A stretch of DNA of 64,000 bases from the NCBI RefSeq assembly GCF_001696455.1, contig NZ_MAUJ01000005.1, positions 294,917 through 358,916 of the forward strand, read 5' to 3'. Position numbers and translations under genes: made by a program. The stretch comes from Pseudoalteromonas luteoviolacea. GTDB lineage: Bacteria > Pseudomonadota > Gammaproteobacteria > Enterobacterales > Alteromonadaceae. The notes below the pieces were generated by a model. It was not told where the DNA came from. It did not search any database and was given only the letters and a program-made list of their open reading frames with translations. Shown piece by piece: positions 45,152 to 54,753 of this stretch (the first letter of the stretch is position 1; each line of letters opens with the position of its first letter).

Positions 45152-45236
45152 TGGTACCAGTGGGCGGACTTGAACCGCCACGCCCGAAGGCAACGGATTT
45201 TGAATCCGTCATGTCTACCAATTCCATCACACTGGC
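45152..45236 (-). tRNA. tRNA-Leu(CAA)
   Basis: The 85-nt minus-strand sequence folds as a class II tRNA. Acceptor GCCAGTG pairs with CACTGGT (first pair G-T), the D arm contains ATTGGTAGACA, the anticodon stem-loop CGGATTCAAAATCCG places CAA at the anticodon, a long variable arm (TTGCCTTCGGGCGT) follows, and the T loop is GGCGGTTCAAGTCCGCC. CCA is encoded. It reads the UUG codon. Confidence 0.97.
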
Positions 45237-45329
45237 ATCATTTTTCTTTAATCTTCTAACTTTGAGAAGATAAAGAAAAACCACTTTGAGCTTAGGCTTT
45301 TTTTATTTGCCCTCGTCTCTATGCCCTGC

Positions 45330-45357
45330 ATTATACAAATATGTGACAGCCTAGCAA
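45330..45357 (-). promoter_or_regulatory. tRNA-Leu promoter
   Basis: On the minus strand a perfect TATAAT (45330-45335) lies 16 bp after a TTGCTA -35 element (45352-45357). A GC-rich discriminator (GCAGGGC) follows the -10, typical of stable RNA promoters under stringent control. The transcript would have an 80-90 nt leader before the tRNA. Confidence 0.7.
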
Positions 45358-45486
45358 GCAGTTTTTTTAATAAAAGTGTTTAAGTGTTGTGTATTTGACC
45401 AAAATCATAAAATATATATGCTTTAATAAAGAAACCCGATGAATTTGTGTAAAATATTCACCATATAGTTTTTATTGAGTTCTAAC

Positions 45487-45987
45487 ATGACATCTTTTCC
45501 TCGAGCAGGATTTATACGAAGGCTAGCATCATTAATATATGATGCACTCGTAGTTATCGCGTTTGCAATGCTCACTACCATCGTTTATTTGGCCTTAGTG
45601 CAGGGCATGGTATCTATTGGCTGGTTCACCCTTGAAGGACATGAAGATGTCACAGCACTCATTCAAGCCACACCAGCTCTTTACTACTTGCGAGCAACTT
45701 TACTCGTTACCGTGTCTGTCACTTTCTTTGCTTACTTTTGGACTAAAAGCGGCCAAACAATTGGTATGAGAGCTTGGCGCCTCAAGGTGCAACGTAATGA
45801 CGGACAACTGCTTAGTTGGCCTCAAGCTGTTGCGAGAAGCTTAACAGCAGCGCTTGGAATTGGAAATTTGGTTGTCATTGTGGACAGAAAGCACAAACGC
45901 GCACTACAAGATTTGATATGCAAGACTGAAGTCGTCTTACTAAGTAAAGAAGAGAACAAAAAAATCTACAATAGTCTAGACGATTAA
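45487..45987 (+). CDS. RDD family membrane protein
   Basis: 166 residues from the ATG at 45487 (GAG site 9 nt upstream); the frame can extend four codons to 45475. It starts with the signature FIRRLASLIYDALVVIAF, where the Arg-Asp pair gives the family its name (Arg at 11/12, Asp at 19), and has three membrane segments. The C-terminal KHKRALQDLICKTEVV tail is typical. RDD proteins are thought to be small membrane transporters, roles not well defined. It converges with lptG, with a bidirectional terminator between. Confidence 0.92.
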   Translation: MTSFPRAGFIRRLASLIYDALVVIAFAMLTTIVYLALVQGMVSIGWFTLEGHEDVTALIQATPALYYLRATLLVTVSVTFFAYFWTKSGQTIGMRAWRLKVQRNDGQLLSWPQAVARSLTAALGIGNLVVIVDRKHKRALQDLICKTEVVLLSKEENKKIYNSLDD

Positions 45988-46001
45988 TTTGATTGAGAAA
46001 T

Positions 46002-46031
46002 AAAAAAAGGCGCTTTGAGCGCCTTTTTTAT
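46002..46031. terminator. Bidirectional terminator between RDD gene and lptG
   Basis: A 7-bp GC-rich hairpin (AGGCGCT-TTG-AGCGCCT, 46008-46024) is flanked by A7 on the left and T7 on the right, so it serves both convergent transcripts. Confidence 0.92.
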
Positions 46032-46052
46032 TCGATTAACCGTCCTGAATTT

Positions 46053-47120
46053 TTATTGCCTGCGCTGTAAAAAGTACATCGCCAAAAGGGTAAATATGAT
46101 ACTCGGCATCACCGCCCCTACAAATGGTGGGATCTGATACACCATAACGATAGGTCCAAAGACTTCATTGCTTAAGTGAAAGATCAAACCTGTAACGACC
46201 CCCATGATGATCCGTGCGCCCATGCTAACAGAACGCAATGGCCCAAATATAAATGACAATGCCACAAGCAACATCACCGCAATTGTTACCGGTTGCATCA
46301 CTTTGCGCCACAACGCCAATTCATAGTTACTGGTATCTTGTTCATTTTGCTCAAGGTAGTTTAAATAAGACATGAGCCCACTAAAGGAAAGTGACTCAGG
46401 TTCATAGGAAGCCACACCCAATCTGTCTATCGTCAATTGCGATTCATATAACCTAGACTGCGCATATAACGTCCTAACTTGCTGCTCAGTGATCTGAACC
46501 TCCTCGACAGCTCGTAACTGCCACCCTTGCTCTGAAGGTGTCGCCGATTGTGCGCGCGTTATGTGCTGTAAATTCAGTTCGTCATCAAATTGGTAAATAT
46601 TAATATCCGTCAATTCACCTGATTTTTCAACATTGGCTATGTTGATGAAGTTATTACCATCTTTCGCCCAAACCCCTTTCTGAGCGTCATAAACATCACC
46701 GCCATATATTGCTTGGTTACGCAATTGCTTCGCAGTTCGTTCTGCCTCAGGTGCCCCCCATTCACCAAGCACCATCATACAAATAGCCAGTACAATAGCC
46801 GTTTTCATCACCGAACCAATAATCTGCAGCCTTGACATGCCAGCAGCTTGCATCACAACCAGTTCACTACTTGAAGCCAATGCGCCTAACCCTGTTAATC
46901 CACCAATCAAAGCAGCCATAGGGAAAAACACCACAATATCACTTGGCACACTGTATAGTGTGAATAACAATGCATCTGTTACTTCGTATGTCCCACGACC
47001 AACAGAGCGCAGCTGTTCAATAAATTTAATCAGGGTATTTATGCCTACAAAGACCAAAAGAGCAAAACTCGTGGTTTGTAAAATGCTACGTCCTAAATAC
47101 CAATCAAGTGTCTTCATCAT
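46053..47120 (-). CDS. lptG: LPS export permease LptG
   Basis: 355 residues, E. coli LptG 360. LptF and LptG are the two transmembrane subunits of the LptB2FG transporter that extracts LPS from the inner membrane. Six membrane segments in a YjgP/YjgQ fold surround a periplasmic beta-jellyroll (about 130-240). The start overlaps the lptF stop codon by 4 bp, giving translational coupling. Terminator shared with the RDD gene. Confidence 0.96.
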   Translation of the reverse strand: MMKTLDWYLGRSILQTTSFALLVFVGINTLIKFIEQLRSVGRGTYEVTDALLFTLYSVPSDIVVFFPMAALIGGLTGLGALASSSELVVMQAAGMSRLQIIGSVMKTAIVLAICMMVLGEWGAPEAERTAKQLRNQAIYGGDVYDAQKGVWAKDGNNFINIANVEKSGELTDINIYQFDDELNLQHITRAQSATPSEQGWQLRAVEEVQITEQQVRTLYAQSRLYESQLTIDRLGVASYEPESLSFSGLMSYLNYLEQNEQDTSNYELALWRKVMQPVTIAVMLLVALSFIFGPLRSVSMGARIIMGVVTGLIFHLSNEVFGPIVMVYQIPPFVGAVMPSIIFTLLAMYFLQRRQ

Positions 47121-48229
47121 GCTACGGCTTCCCTTCTTTTCAGTATCGATCTAACCCACACACCAAAAGGGCGGCCTTTAACAATCAAATAGGTGCCTAT
47201 GAAAAGAACACTTAAATGGATCCACCAAAGTCCGAGCGAAGGCGGAATCTTACTCTCTGCAACAAGGTATTTACCGGCATTTAATAGAATAAAGTACCCT
47301 AGGTAAATGCCAATTGCCGGGACAAGTTTCGCAAATTTACCTTGTCGAGGATTCACAACACTGAGCGGCACAGCCAAAAGCGTCAGCAAGATAATTGAAA
47401 TAGGTGTCGCAATTCGCAGTTGCAGCTGTGCAGCTGCTTCTGGCGTATTGAGCTCGAGTAAACGTTTAGATGGTAAGTCCTCTAACTCTCGACGTCTGCG
47501 CTCAATTTCTTGCTCTTGGATCTGAACTTGGTAGCTACCAAACTCTGTTCGATTAAGTGCTTGGCTAAATCCATCCGTTTCGTAACGTTTTCCGTCCTTC
47601 AGAATAAGTTGCTGCTCACCTGAATCACCATCAACAACCTCTCCTTGCTGCGCATAAACAATACGTGCGGCATGATTAGATTCTTTCTCAGGTAATTGCG
47701 CAACAAATACTTTGTTCAGTACAGTCCCTTGTTCGCTGGTGTTATGAATAAACACAACCGCCTTTTCATTGCCAGTTTGTTGAAACCGACCTGCACGTAA
47801 CTGGGTTAAGCCAGATTCAGCGTTTGCTTGCTCTCTCAGTTGGTTTTGTTTTTCGCCAGCCCACGGAGCAGCATACAAGCTAATAAAGGCAGCAAACAGC
47901 GCAACCCCCAAACTTGACACTAGCGTGACCCTGACTACATACCATTCACTTACACCACAAGCTTTCAAAACAGTCATTTCGCTATCAGCATAAATACGGC
48001 TATAAGCTAAGATGATCCCTAGAAAAACACTCAAGGGGAGGATATATACAGCAAGTTTGGGCAAGTTAAGTGCCAAAAAAGACAGCACTAGTTTTCCCGG
48101 AATTCCACCACCTGAAGCTTCAGCTAGGATTTTGACAAACTTTTGCGAAAGAAAAATAGTCATCAAAGTAAGGAAAACGGCGACCTGCGATTTTAAAACT
48201 TCAGCAGTTAAATATCGAAAAATTAGCAA
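47117..48229 (-). CDS. lptF: LPS export permease LptF
   Basis: 370 residues, E. coli LptF 366. Six membrane segments, three on each side of a periplasmic beta-jellyroll domain (about 130-265), and the conserved VPLSVVNPRQGK segment near 283-294. It starts with TTG at 48227-48229, 7 nt after an AGGGG ribosome binding site, and LIFRYLTAEVLKSQ at its beginning matches the family. A TATAAT sits at 48306-48311 on the minus strand upstream. It diverges from pepA, as in E. coli. Confidence 0.95.
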   Translation of the reverse strand: MLIFRYLTAEVLKSQVAVFLTLMTIFLSQKFVKILAEASGGGIPGKLVLSFLALNLPKLAVYILPLSVFLGIILAYSRIYADSEMTVLKACGVSEWYVVRVTLVSSLGVALFAAFISLYAAPWAGEKQNQLREQANAESGLTQLRAGRFQQTGNEKAVVFIHNTSEQGTVLNKVFVAQLPEKESNHAARIVYAQQGEVVDGDSGEQQLILKDGKRYETDGFSQALNRTEFGSYQVQIQEQEIERRRRELEDLPSKRLLELNTPEAAAQLQLRIATPISIILLTLLAVPLSVVNPRQGKFAKLVPAIGIYLGYFILLNAGKYLVAESKIPPSLGLWWIHLSVLFIGTYLIVKGRPFGVWVRSILKRREAVA

Positions 48230-48424
48230 TGTTCGCCCCTATAAAACGTCTCATTTCACTGGAATAGTAGGAAATTTTGAGTAAACTGGTTATTTTAGTC
48301 ACTTTATTATATGCCATCAAAATCAAATATCCTACTAGTGCGAGTGCACTAAAGTAACTTAGTTAACTTGATGTAATTTGGCATTTAAAGTTGAAAATGG
48401 CATAACTTAGACTCAGGAGTCGCA

Positions 48425-49936
48425 ATGGAATTCAGCGTTAAAAGTGGTAGTCCAGAAAAGCAACGCAGTGCGTGTATTGTTGTTGGGGTGTATGAGCCAC
48501 GTCGTTTATCGCCGGTTGGTGAGCAGCTGGATAAAATCAGCGAAGGCTATATTTCCAATTTATTACGTCGTGGTGACCTAGAAGGTAAACCGGGACAAGT
48601 TTTATTACTTCACCATGTTCCCAACGTGCTAAGTGAGCGAGTGTTGCTTGTTGGCTGTGGTAAAGAGCGCGAGCTCGATGACAAGCAGTACAAACAAATC
48701 ATTTCGAAAACAATCAATACGCTCAATGAAACGGGCTCAATGGAAGCGGTATGTTTTCTAACAGAGCAACATGTAAAAGGTCGAGATACTTACTGGAAAG
48801 TACGTCAAGCAGTCGAAACAACACAAGATTGCTTGTATACATTCAACCAGTTAAAGAGCAAGAAAAGTGAAGCAAGGCGTCCTCTGCGTAAAATCGTCTT
48901 CAATGTCCCTACTCGTAGAGAGTTAACCATAGGCGAAAGTGCTATTGAGCATGGTTTGGCAATCGCTGCAGGCGCAAAATTGTGTAAAGACGTCGCAAAT
49001 ATGCCGCCAAATATATGCAATCCCCGTTACTTAGGTGAGCAAGCAGAAGCTTTAACCAAAGAGTTTGACAATGTCACCGTCAACTTAGTCGGTGAGAAAG
49101 AAATGGAAGAGCTAGGCATGCATTCTTACCTCGCGGTCGGTCGAGGCAGCGAAAACGAGTCTGTCATGTCGGTTATCCACTACAATGGTGCTTCCGACAA
49201 GCAAGCGCCGATTGTGTTCGTGGGTAAAGGTTTAACCTTTGATTCAGGTGGTATTTCATTAAAGCCAGGTGAAGGCATGGATGAAATGAAATACGATATG
49301 GGTGGCGCTGCAGGTGTGCTTGGGTTAATGCGAGCCGTTGTACAAATGCAATTACCACTTAACGTGATTGGCGTCCTTGCGGGCTGTGAAAACATGCCAA
49401 GTAGCCGCGCATACAGACCGGGTGACATTTTAACTACCATGTCTGGCCAAACGGTAGAAGTATTAAACACAGATGCTGAAGGCCGCTTAGTGCTTTGTGA
49501 CGCACTAACGTATGTAGAGGCGTTTGAACCAGACACTGTAGTCGATGTTGCTACGCTTACTGGTGCCTGTATTGTTGCATTAGGGCATCACGCTTCTGGA
49601 TTATTATCTAATCACAATCCCCTTGCCCATGACTTATTAAAAGCGTCTGAGCAAAGTGGCGACAGAGCATGGCAATTACCTCTATGGGATGACTACCAAG
49701 AGCAATTGAAAAGCCCGTTTGCTGATTTTACCAATTTAGGTGGTAAAGCTGCAGGCACTATTACTGCCGCATGTTTCTTGTCAAAATTCACTAAGAAATA
49801 CAACTGGGCGCACATTGATGTAGCCGGAACAGCTTGGCGAAGCGGCGCCAATAAAGGCGCTACTGGTAGGCCTGTACCGATGTTAATGCAATATTTACTT
49901 AATCGAGCAAACATCACCGAAGGTATGCAAGATTAG
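48425..49936 (+). CDS. pepA: Leucyl aminopeptidase (cytosol aminopeptidase A)
   Basis: 503 residues, the same as E. coli PepA. A hexameric, two-metal M17 aminopeptidase; it also acts as a DNA-bending regulator in E. coli carAB control and XerCD recombination. Signature NTDAEGRL (about residues 350-357), metal ligands in VGKGLTFDSGG (about 267-277) and DMGGAAGV (about 289-296) are all present. The first 150 residues form the N-terminal domain. It begins an unusual long spacer upstream of holC, ending at a terminator. Confidence 0.97.
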   Translation: MEFSVKSGSPEKQRSACIVVGVYEPRRLSPVGEQLDKISEGYISNLLRRGDLEGKPGQVLLLHHVPNVLSERVLLVGCGKERELDDKQYKQIISKTINTLNETGSMEAVCFLTEQHVKGRDTYWKVRQAVETTQDCLYTFNQLKSKKSEARRPLRKIVFNVPTRRELTIGESAIEHGLAIAAGAKLCKDVANMPPNICNPRYLGEQAEALTKEFDNVTVNLVGEKEMEELGMHSYLAVGRGSENESVMSVIHYNGASDKQAPIVFVGKGLTFDSGGISLKPGEGMDEMKYDMGGAAGVLGLMRAVVQMQLPLNVIGVLAGCENMPSSRAYRPGDILTTMSGQTVEVLNTDAEGRLVLCDALTYVEAFEPDTVVDVATLTGACIVALGHHASGLLSNHNPLAHDLLKASEQSGDRAWQLPLWDDYQEQLKSPFADFTNLGGKAAGTITAACFLSKFTKKYNWAHIDVAGTAWRSGANKGATGRPVPMLMQYLLNRANITEGMQD

Positions 49937-50003
49937 TAAAAGCGCACATAATTGAGCTCAAGAACTAATTAACTTGACTCAGTCGCGACTCTAGATTGAT
50001 GAT

Positions 50004-50036
50004 AGCCGTATTCTGTGTCAGAATGCGGCTTTATTT
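50004..50036 (+). terminator. pepA terminator
   Basis: A 12-bp hairpin (AGCCGTATTCTG / CAGAATGCGGCT, 3-nt loop, one T-G pair) is followed by TTATTTTG. It lies about 70 bp downstream of the pepA stop. Confidence 0.88.
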
Positions 50037-50106
50037 TGAACGCTGAATTCAGGCAAAGCAAAACGTGCAAAGCTGATAATTCAGGACTGAATATAAGTCA
50101 CATGCC

Positions 50107-50553
50107 ATGTCAATCAATGCACGCTTTTTTGTGTTAAAGCATGACCGTGAGCCCAATCAACAAGTCCCGGCTCATTTTGATCTTGCAGCACGCAGTGCTG
50201 CTAAACTATACCGTGCTGGGCAACGTGTGTTTATTTATGTAAACAGCGTAGAAGATGCCCACGCCGTTGACGAATATTTGTGGCAGTTCGATGCTGAAAG
50301 TTTCGTACCGCACAATTTGCAAGGTGAGGGCCCCAAAGGTGGTGCACCTGTAGAAATTGGGCAAATGCCACCCGTTGGAAGGCGCACGACACTAATCAAC
50401 CTCGCCACACATATCCCGGATTTTGTCCGACGATTTGAGCAGGTTTACGACTTTGTTCCTGTGGAGTCGCATGCCAAGCAGGCTGCACGAGAAAGGTTCA
50501 AACAACTTCGCGCTATAGGCGCTAATATTTCAACAAAAGAAATTGATAATTAA
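50107..50553 (+). CDS. holC: DNA polymerase III chi subunit
   Basis: 148 residues (E. coli HolC 147). Chi links the clamp loader to single-strand binding protein (SSB). The chi fold is recognisable from the N-terminal NARFFVLKH strand and the central LYRAGQRVFIYVNSVEDAHAVDEYLWQF pattern, followed by FVPHN. It precedes valS by 23 bp, the order found in E. coli (pepA-holC-valS). Confidence 0.95.
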   Translation: MSINARFFVLKHDREPNQQVPAHFDLAARSAAKLYRAGQRVFIYVNSVEDAHAVDEYLWQFDAESFVPHNLQGEGPKGGAPVEIGQMPPVGRRTTLINLATHIPDFVRRFEQVYDFVPVESHAKQAARERFKQLRAIGANISTKEIDN

Positions 50554-50576
50554 AGTATTTTTAAAGGTTCTGTGTA

Positions 50577-53423
50577 ATGGATAAAACCTATAATCCACAA
50601 GATATTGAACAGTCACTATATCAAGACTGGGAAGAGAATGGCTACTTTAAGCCTTCTGGACAAGGCGATGCATACTCAATCATGATCCCGCCACCAAACG
50701 TCACAGGTAGCCTGCACATGGGCCACGCGTTCCAAGATACTATCATGGATACGCTAACACGCTACCAGCGTATGAAAGGTAAAAATACTTTATGGCAGGT
50801 CGGTACTGACCACGCAGGTATTGCAACGCAGATGGTTGTAGAGCGCAAGCTAGCTGCTGAGGAAGGTAAAACTAGGCATGACTTGGGCCGTGAAGAATTC
50901 ATCGACAGAATTTGGCAATGGAAAAACGAGTCAGGCGGCACGATCACGAAGCAACTTCGTCGTTTAGGTGCATCTGTAGATTGGGATCGCGAACGCTTCA
51001 CAATGGACGAAGGTTTATCTGAAGCTGTTAAAGAAGTCTTTGTCCGTCTTTACAAAGAAGATTTAATTTATCGTGGTAAGCGACTTGTTAACTGGGATCC
51101 TAAGCTTCATACAGCCATCTCTGACCTTGAAGTAGAAAACAAAGACAAACAAGGCCATATGTGGAACTTGCGTTACCCTCTTGCCGATGGCGTAAAAACC
51201 AAAGATGGTAAAGACTACATCATCGTAGCGACAACACGTCCAGAAACGATGCTAGGTGATACAGGTGTTGCTGTTAACCCTGATGACGAACGCTATCAAG
51301 ACCTGATCGGTAAAGAGATTTTACTGCCTATCGTTAATCGTCGTATTCCAATTGTTGCTGATGAACATGCAGACATGGAAAAAGGCACTGGCTGTGTAAA
51401 GATCACACCAGCCCATGACTTTAATGATAACGAAGTAGGTAAGCGCCACCAGCTACCTATGATCAACGTCTTTAACAAAGACGCAGCGGTATTAGCACAA
51501 GGTGAAAGCTATACTTTTGACGGTAAAGAGCTTACGCTTGATGCACCAATTCCTGAGCGCTTCCACGGTTTAGATCGCTTCGATGCACGTAAACTGATCA
51601 TTGAAGAATTTGAACAAGCTGGCCTTTTAGAAAAAATTGACGACCACAGCCTAACCGTGCCTTATGGTGACCGTTCAGGAGTTGTCATTGAACCGCTTTT
51701 AACAGACCAATGGTATGTACGAGTAGCACCGCTTGCAGAACCTGCAATCAAGGCTGTTGAAGAAGGTGATATTCAATTTGTACCAAAGCAATACGAAAAC
51801 ATGTACTTCTCTTGGATGCGTGATATTCAAGATTGGTGTATCTCTCGTCAGCTGTGGTGGGGACACCGTATTCCTGCTTGGTATGATGCTGAAGGCAATG
51901 TGTATGTTGGTCGCGACGAAGCTGAAGTGCGCAAAGACAATAACCTAAGTGACGATGTTGCACTAACACAAGATGATGATGTACTAGATACTTGGTTCTC
52001 ATCTGCATTGTGGACCTTCTCAACACAAGGTTGGCCAGAAAACACGGAAGACTTAAAAGTATTCCACCCGTCTGATGTACTAGTTACGGGCTTTGACATT
52101 ATCTTCTTCTGGGTTGCTCGCATGATCATGATGACCATGCACTTCGTTAAAAACGACGATGGCACACCACAAGTACCGTTTAAAACTGTCTATGTGACTG
52201 GTCTTATCCGTGATGAAAACGGTGATAAGATGTCAAAGTCTAAAGGTAACGTACTCGATCCACTTGATATGATCGACGGTATTGATTTAGAAAGCCTTGT
52301 GACTAAGCGCACCGGTAACATGATGCAACCTCAATTAGCAAAGAAAATTGAGAAAAACACCCGCAAAACCTTTGCGGATGGCATTGAAGCCCACGGTACG
52401 GATGCATTGCGTTTTACACTCGCTGCAATGGCTTCTACAGGTCGTGATATCAATTGGGATATGAACAGACTTGAAGGCTACCGTAACTTCTGTAACAAGC
52501 TTTGGAATGCTAGCCGTTACGTGCTAATGAACACGGAAGAGCAAGATTGTGGGTTCAATGATGCACCAAAACAGTACTCATTGGCAGACCGCTGGATCTT
52601 GGGCCAGTTCCAAAACACCGTAAATACCTTTACTGAGCATTTGGACAACTACCGCTTTGACCTTGCGGCAAATACAATTTACGAATTCACTTGGAATCAG
52701 TTCTGTGACTGGTACTTAGAATTAACTAAACCGGTTCTATTCAAAGGTGATGAAGCACAACAACGTGGCACACGTCATACACTGATCACTGTCTTAGAAG
52801 GCCTGCTGCGCCTGATGCACCCATTAATGCCCTATATCACAGAGACTATCTGGAAGCGTGTAGCACCACTGGCAGGCATCGAAGCAACGACAATTATGTT
52901 ACAGGCATTCCCGCAGTTTGATGCATCCATTGTCGATGAACAAGCGATGGCTGATCTTGAATGGGTTAAGCAGTTCATTTTAGCTATACGTAACATTCGT
53001 GGTGAAATGGACATCAGTCCAAACAAACCTCTGAGTGTATTACTGGCGAATGTAAGCGAACAAGATCAACGTAGGCTAGATGACAATAAAGCGTTCTTGA
53101 GCTCGTTGGCTAAATTGGAAGCGTTTACTGTTCTAACAAGTAAAGACGACGCGCCAGCTTCAGCAACTGCCTTTATTGGTGATCTGGAGATTATGATCCC
53201 GATGGCAGGTCTTATCGATGTAGACGCAGAGCTTGCCCGTATTGCAAAACAGTTAGAAAAAGCCGAAAAAGGCCTAGCACAGGTCGAGAAGAAGTTAGCC
53301 AATGAAAAGTTTGTTAACAACGCGCCTGCTGCGGTATTAGAAAAAGAGAAAGATAAACTCGCTGAATTCAGTGATGCGAAAGCTAAGCTACTTGAGCAAA
53401 AAGCGAAGATCGAATCTCTATAA
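50577..53423 (+). CDS. valS: Valyl-tRNA synthetase
   Basis: 948 residues (E. coli 951). Class I synthetase charging tRNA-Val. The HIGH-type motif PPPNVTGSLHMGHAF is at about residues 38-52 and the KMSKSKGNV motif near 554-562. The CP1 editing domain with GTGCVKITPAHDFND (about 270-285) removes mischarged threonine. The C-terminal 70 residues form the coiled coil that grips tRNA. Follows holC closely and has its own terminator. Confidence 0.98.
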   Translation: MDKTYNPQDIEQSLYQDWEENGYFKPSGQGDAYSIMIPPPNVTGSLHMGHAFQDTIMDTLTRYQRMKGKNTLWQVGTDHAGIATQMVVERKLAAEEGKTRHDLGREEFIDRIWQWKNESGGTITKQLRRLGASVDWDRERFTMDEGLSEAVKEVFVRLYKEDLIYRGKRLVNWDPKLHTAISDLEVENKDKQGHMWNLRYPLADGVKTKDGKDYIIVATTRPETMLGDTGVAVNPDDERYQDLIGKEILLPIVNRRIPIVADEHADMEKGTGCVKITPAHDFNDNEVGKRHQLPMINVFNKDAAVLAQGESYTFDGKELTLDAPIPERFHGLDRFDARKLIIEEFEQAGLLEKIDDHSLTVPYGDRSGVVIEPLLTDQWYVRVAPLAEPAIKAVEEGDIQFVPKQYENMYFSWMRDIQDWCISRQLWWGHRIPAWYDAEGNVYVGRDEAEVRKDNNLSDDVALTQDDDVLDTWFSSALWTFSTQGWPENTEDLKVFHPSDVLVTGFDIIFFWVARMIMMTMHFVKNDDGTPQVPFKTVYVTGLIRDENGDKMSKSKGNVLDPLDMIDGIDLESLVTKRTGNMMQPQLAKKIEKNTRKTFADGIEAHGTDALRFTLAAMASTGRDINWDMNRLEGYRNFCNKLWNASRYVLMNTEEQDCGFNDAPKQYSLADRWILGQFQNTVNTFTEHLDNYRFDLAANTIYEFTWNQFCDWYLELTKPVLFKGDEAQQRGTRHTLITVLEGLLRLMHPLMPYITETIWKRVAPLAGIEATTIMLQAFPQFDASIVDEQAMADLEWVKQFILAIRNIRGEMDISPNKPLSVLLANVSEQDQRRLDDNKAFLSSLAKLEAFTVLTSKDDAPASATAFIGDLEIMIPMAGLIDVDAELARIAKQLEKAEKGLAQVEKKLANEKFVNNAPAAVLEKEKDKLAEFSDAKAKLLEQKAKIESL

Positions 53424-53445
53424 TCTGATTCAAATTGATAGTTTA

Positions 53446-53478
53446 AGCCACTGTTATATACAGTGGCTTTTTTATATC
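53446..53478 (+). terminator. valS terminator
   Basis: A perfect 10-bp inverted repeat (AAGCCACTGT / ACAGTGGCTT, 5-nt loop, 53446-53470) is followed by TTTTTATATC. It starts 22 bp after the valS stop codon. Confidence 0.92.
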
Positions 53479-53630
53479 TTAGTCACACCCAACATACCTA
53501 GATACGCATTATCTCGCTCCACCTAGTCGAAAATTACGACAGCTAAAGAGTATGTTTAGACAAAGCACACCCTGTAAATTTTTAGAGTGAATAAGTTAAC
53601 AGTCAGAATTGAAAAGTAAGAAGTGAATCA

Positions 53631-53673
53631 ACTTTTTCCCTAGATAAAATGCACGTACATCTAGGGAAAAAGT
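53631..53673 (-). terminator. Long inverted repeat after rpoS, probable terminator
   Basis: A perfect 14-bp inverted repeat (ACTTTTTCCCTAGA / TCTAGGGAAAAAGT, 15-nt loop) lies 41 bp downstream of the rpoS stop codon. On the minus strand the U-rich stretch is part of the stem, and no extra T tract follows, so it may terminate rpoS or protect its mRNA. It is the only clear structure in the 290-bp valS-rpoS spacer apart from the valS terminator. Confidence 0.6.
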
Positions 53674-53714
53674 GCTACCTATGCTCAATAAGGCATTGGT
53701 GTGACGAGTAAGGG

Positions 53715-54701
53715 TTAAAGCTGTTCAAATAAACTATCTGTGCTTAAACCTTCATGCTGTAAAATATCTTTGAGACGACGCAGCGCTTCAACTTGAATTT
53801 GTCTTACCCGCTCACGAGTTAAGCCAATTTCTCGGCCCACATCCTCCAATGTTGAAGGCTCATAACCAAGTAAACCAAATCTACGTGCTAATACTTCTCG
53901 TTGTTTGGGGTTAAGCTCACCTAACCAATCAACTATGTGGCGATTAATATCTTTATTTTGTACTTCACTCTCAGGTTCATAGCCTCTTTCATCAGCAATG
54001 ATATCAAGAAGTGCTTTATCGTTGTCTCCGCCTATTGGCGTGTCAACAGAGGTGATTTTTTCGTTAAGGCGAAGCATCTTGCTCACGTCTTCGACTGGTT
54101 TGTCGAGGCACTCAGCAATTTCTTCCGCTGTAGGTTCGTGATCCAGCTTTTGCGTCAATTCTCTCGCTGTTCTGAGATATACGTTCAGCTCTTTCACTAC
54201 ATGAATAGGTAGACGAATGGTTCTTGTCTGGTTCATTATTGCTCTCTCGATGGTTTGTCTAATCCACCAAGTCGCATAAGTCGAGAACCGAAAGCCACGT
54301 TCAGGGTCAAATTTTTCGACTGCTCTGATTAACCCTAAATTACCTTCTTCAATGAGATCAAGCAGTGCAAGTCCCCGATTGTTGTAACGTCGTGCGATTT
54401 TAACAACCAAACGCAAGTTACTTTCAATCATCCTCTTGCGAGACGCTTCACACCCTTTCAGGGCTTTACGCGCAAAATAAACTTCTTCTTCAGCACTGAG
54501 TAACGGAGAGAAACCAATCTCGCCAAGATACAATTGGGTTGCGTCTAAATTTTTAACCGTATCATCCTTCGCAAAAAGCTCTTCTTCATTGTCTATATCT
54601 TCAAGAAGCTCTTCACTAGGACCATCTTCAGAGTCAACCCCGCTAAATTTATCGTCTAATTCCGGGTTCACTTTACTTTTCTGTTTTGCTGTTTGAGCCA
54701 T
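53715..54701 (-). CDS. rpoS: RNA polymerase sigma factor RpoS
   Basis: 328 residues from the ATG at 54699-54701, which is 6 nt after a GGGAGG site; the ATG at 54705-54707 lies directly on that site and is unlikely. Sigma-S directs stationary-phase and general stress transcription. Sigma-70 regions are visible: 1.2 (DATQLYLGEIGFSPLLS), 2 (RRYNNRGLALLDLIEEGNLGLIRAVEKFDPERGFRFSTYATWWIRQ), 3, and 4 with the LEDVGREIGLTRERVRQIQ helix-turn-helix. It follows nlpD by 52 bp; in E. coli its main promoter lies inside nlpD. Confidence 0.97.
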   Translation of the reverse strand: MAQTAKQKSKVNPELDDKFSGVDSEDGPSEELLEDIDNEEELFAKDDTVKNLDATQLYLGEIGFSPLLSAEEEVYFARKALKGCEASRKRMIESNLRLVVKIARRYNNRGLALLDLIEEGNLGLIRAVEKFDPERGFRFSTYATWWIRQTIERAIMNQTRTIRLPIHVVKELNVYLRTARELTQKLDHEPTAEEIAECLDKPVEDVSKMLRLNEKITSVDTPIGGDNDKALLDIIADERGYEPESEVQNKDINRHIVDWLGELNPKQREVLARRFGLLGYEPSTLEDVGREIGLTRERVRQIQVEALRRLKDILQHEGLSTDSLFEQL

Positions 54702-54753
54702 AAGCATCCTCCCAAGCGAATAAGTGATAGTGTTCCATCAATACGTCGATACG

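Noticed and set aside
45009..45284. ORFs across the tRNA-Leu gene
   Set aside because: They run through the tRNA and its terminator, which explain the sequence fully.
49180..49536. 118-codon ORF antisense to pepA
   Set aside because: Completely covered by the conserved catalytic domain of pepA.
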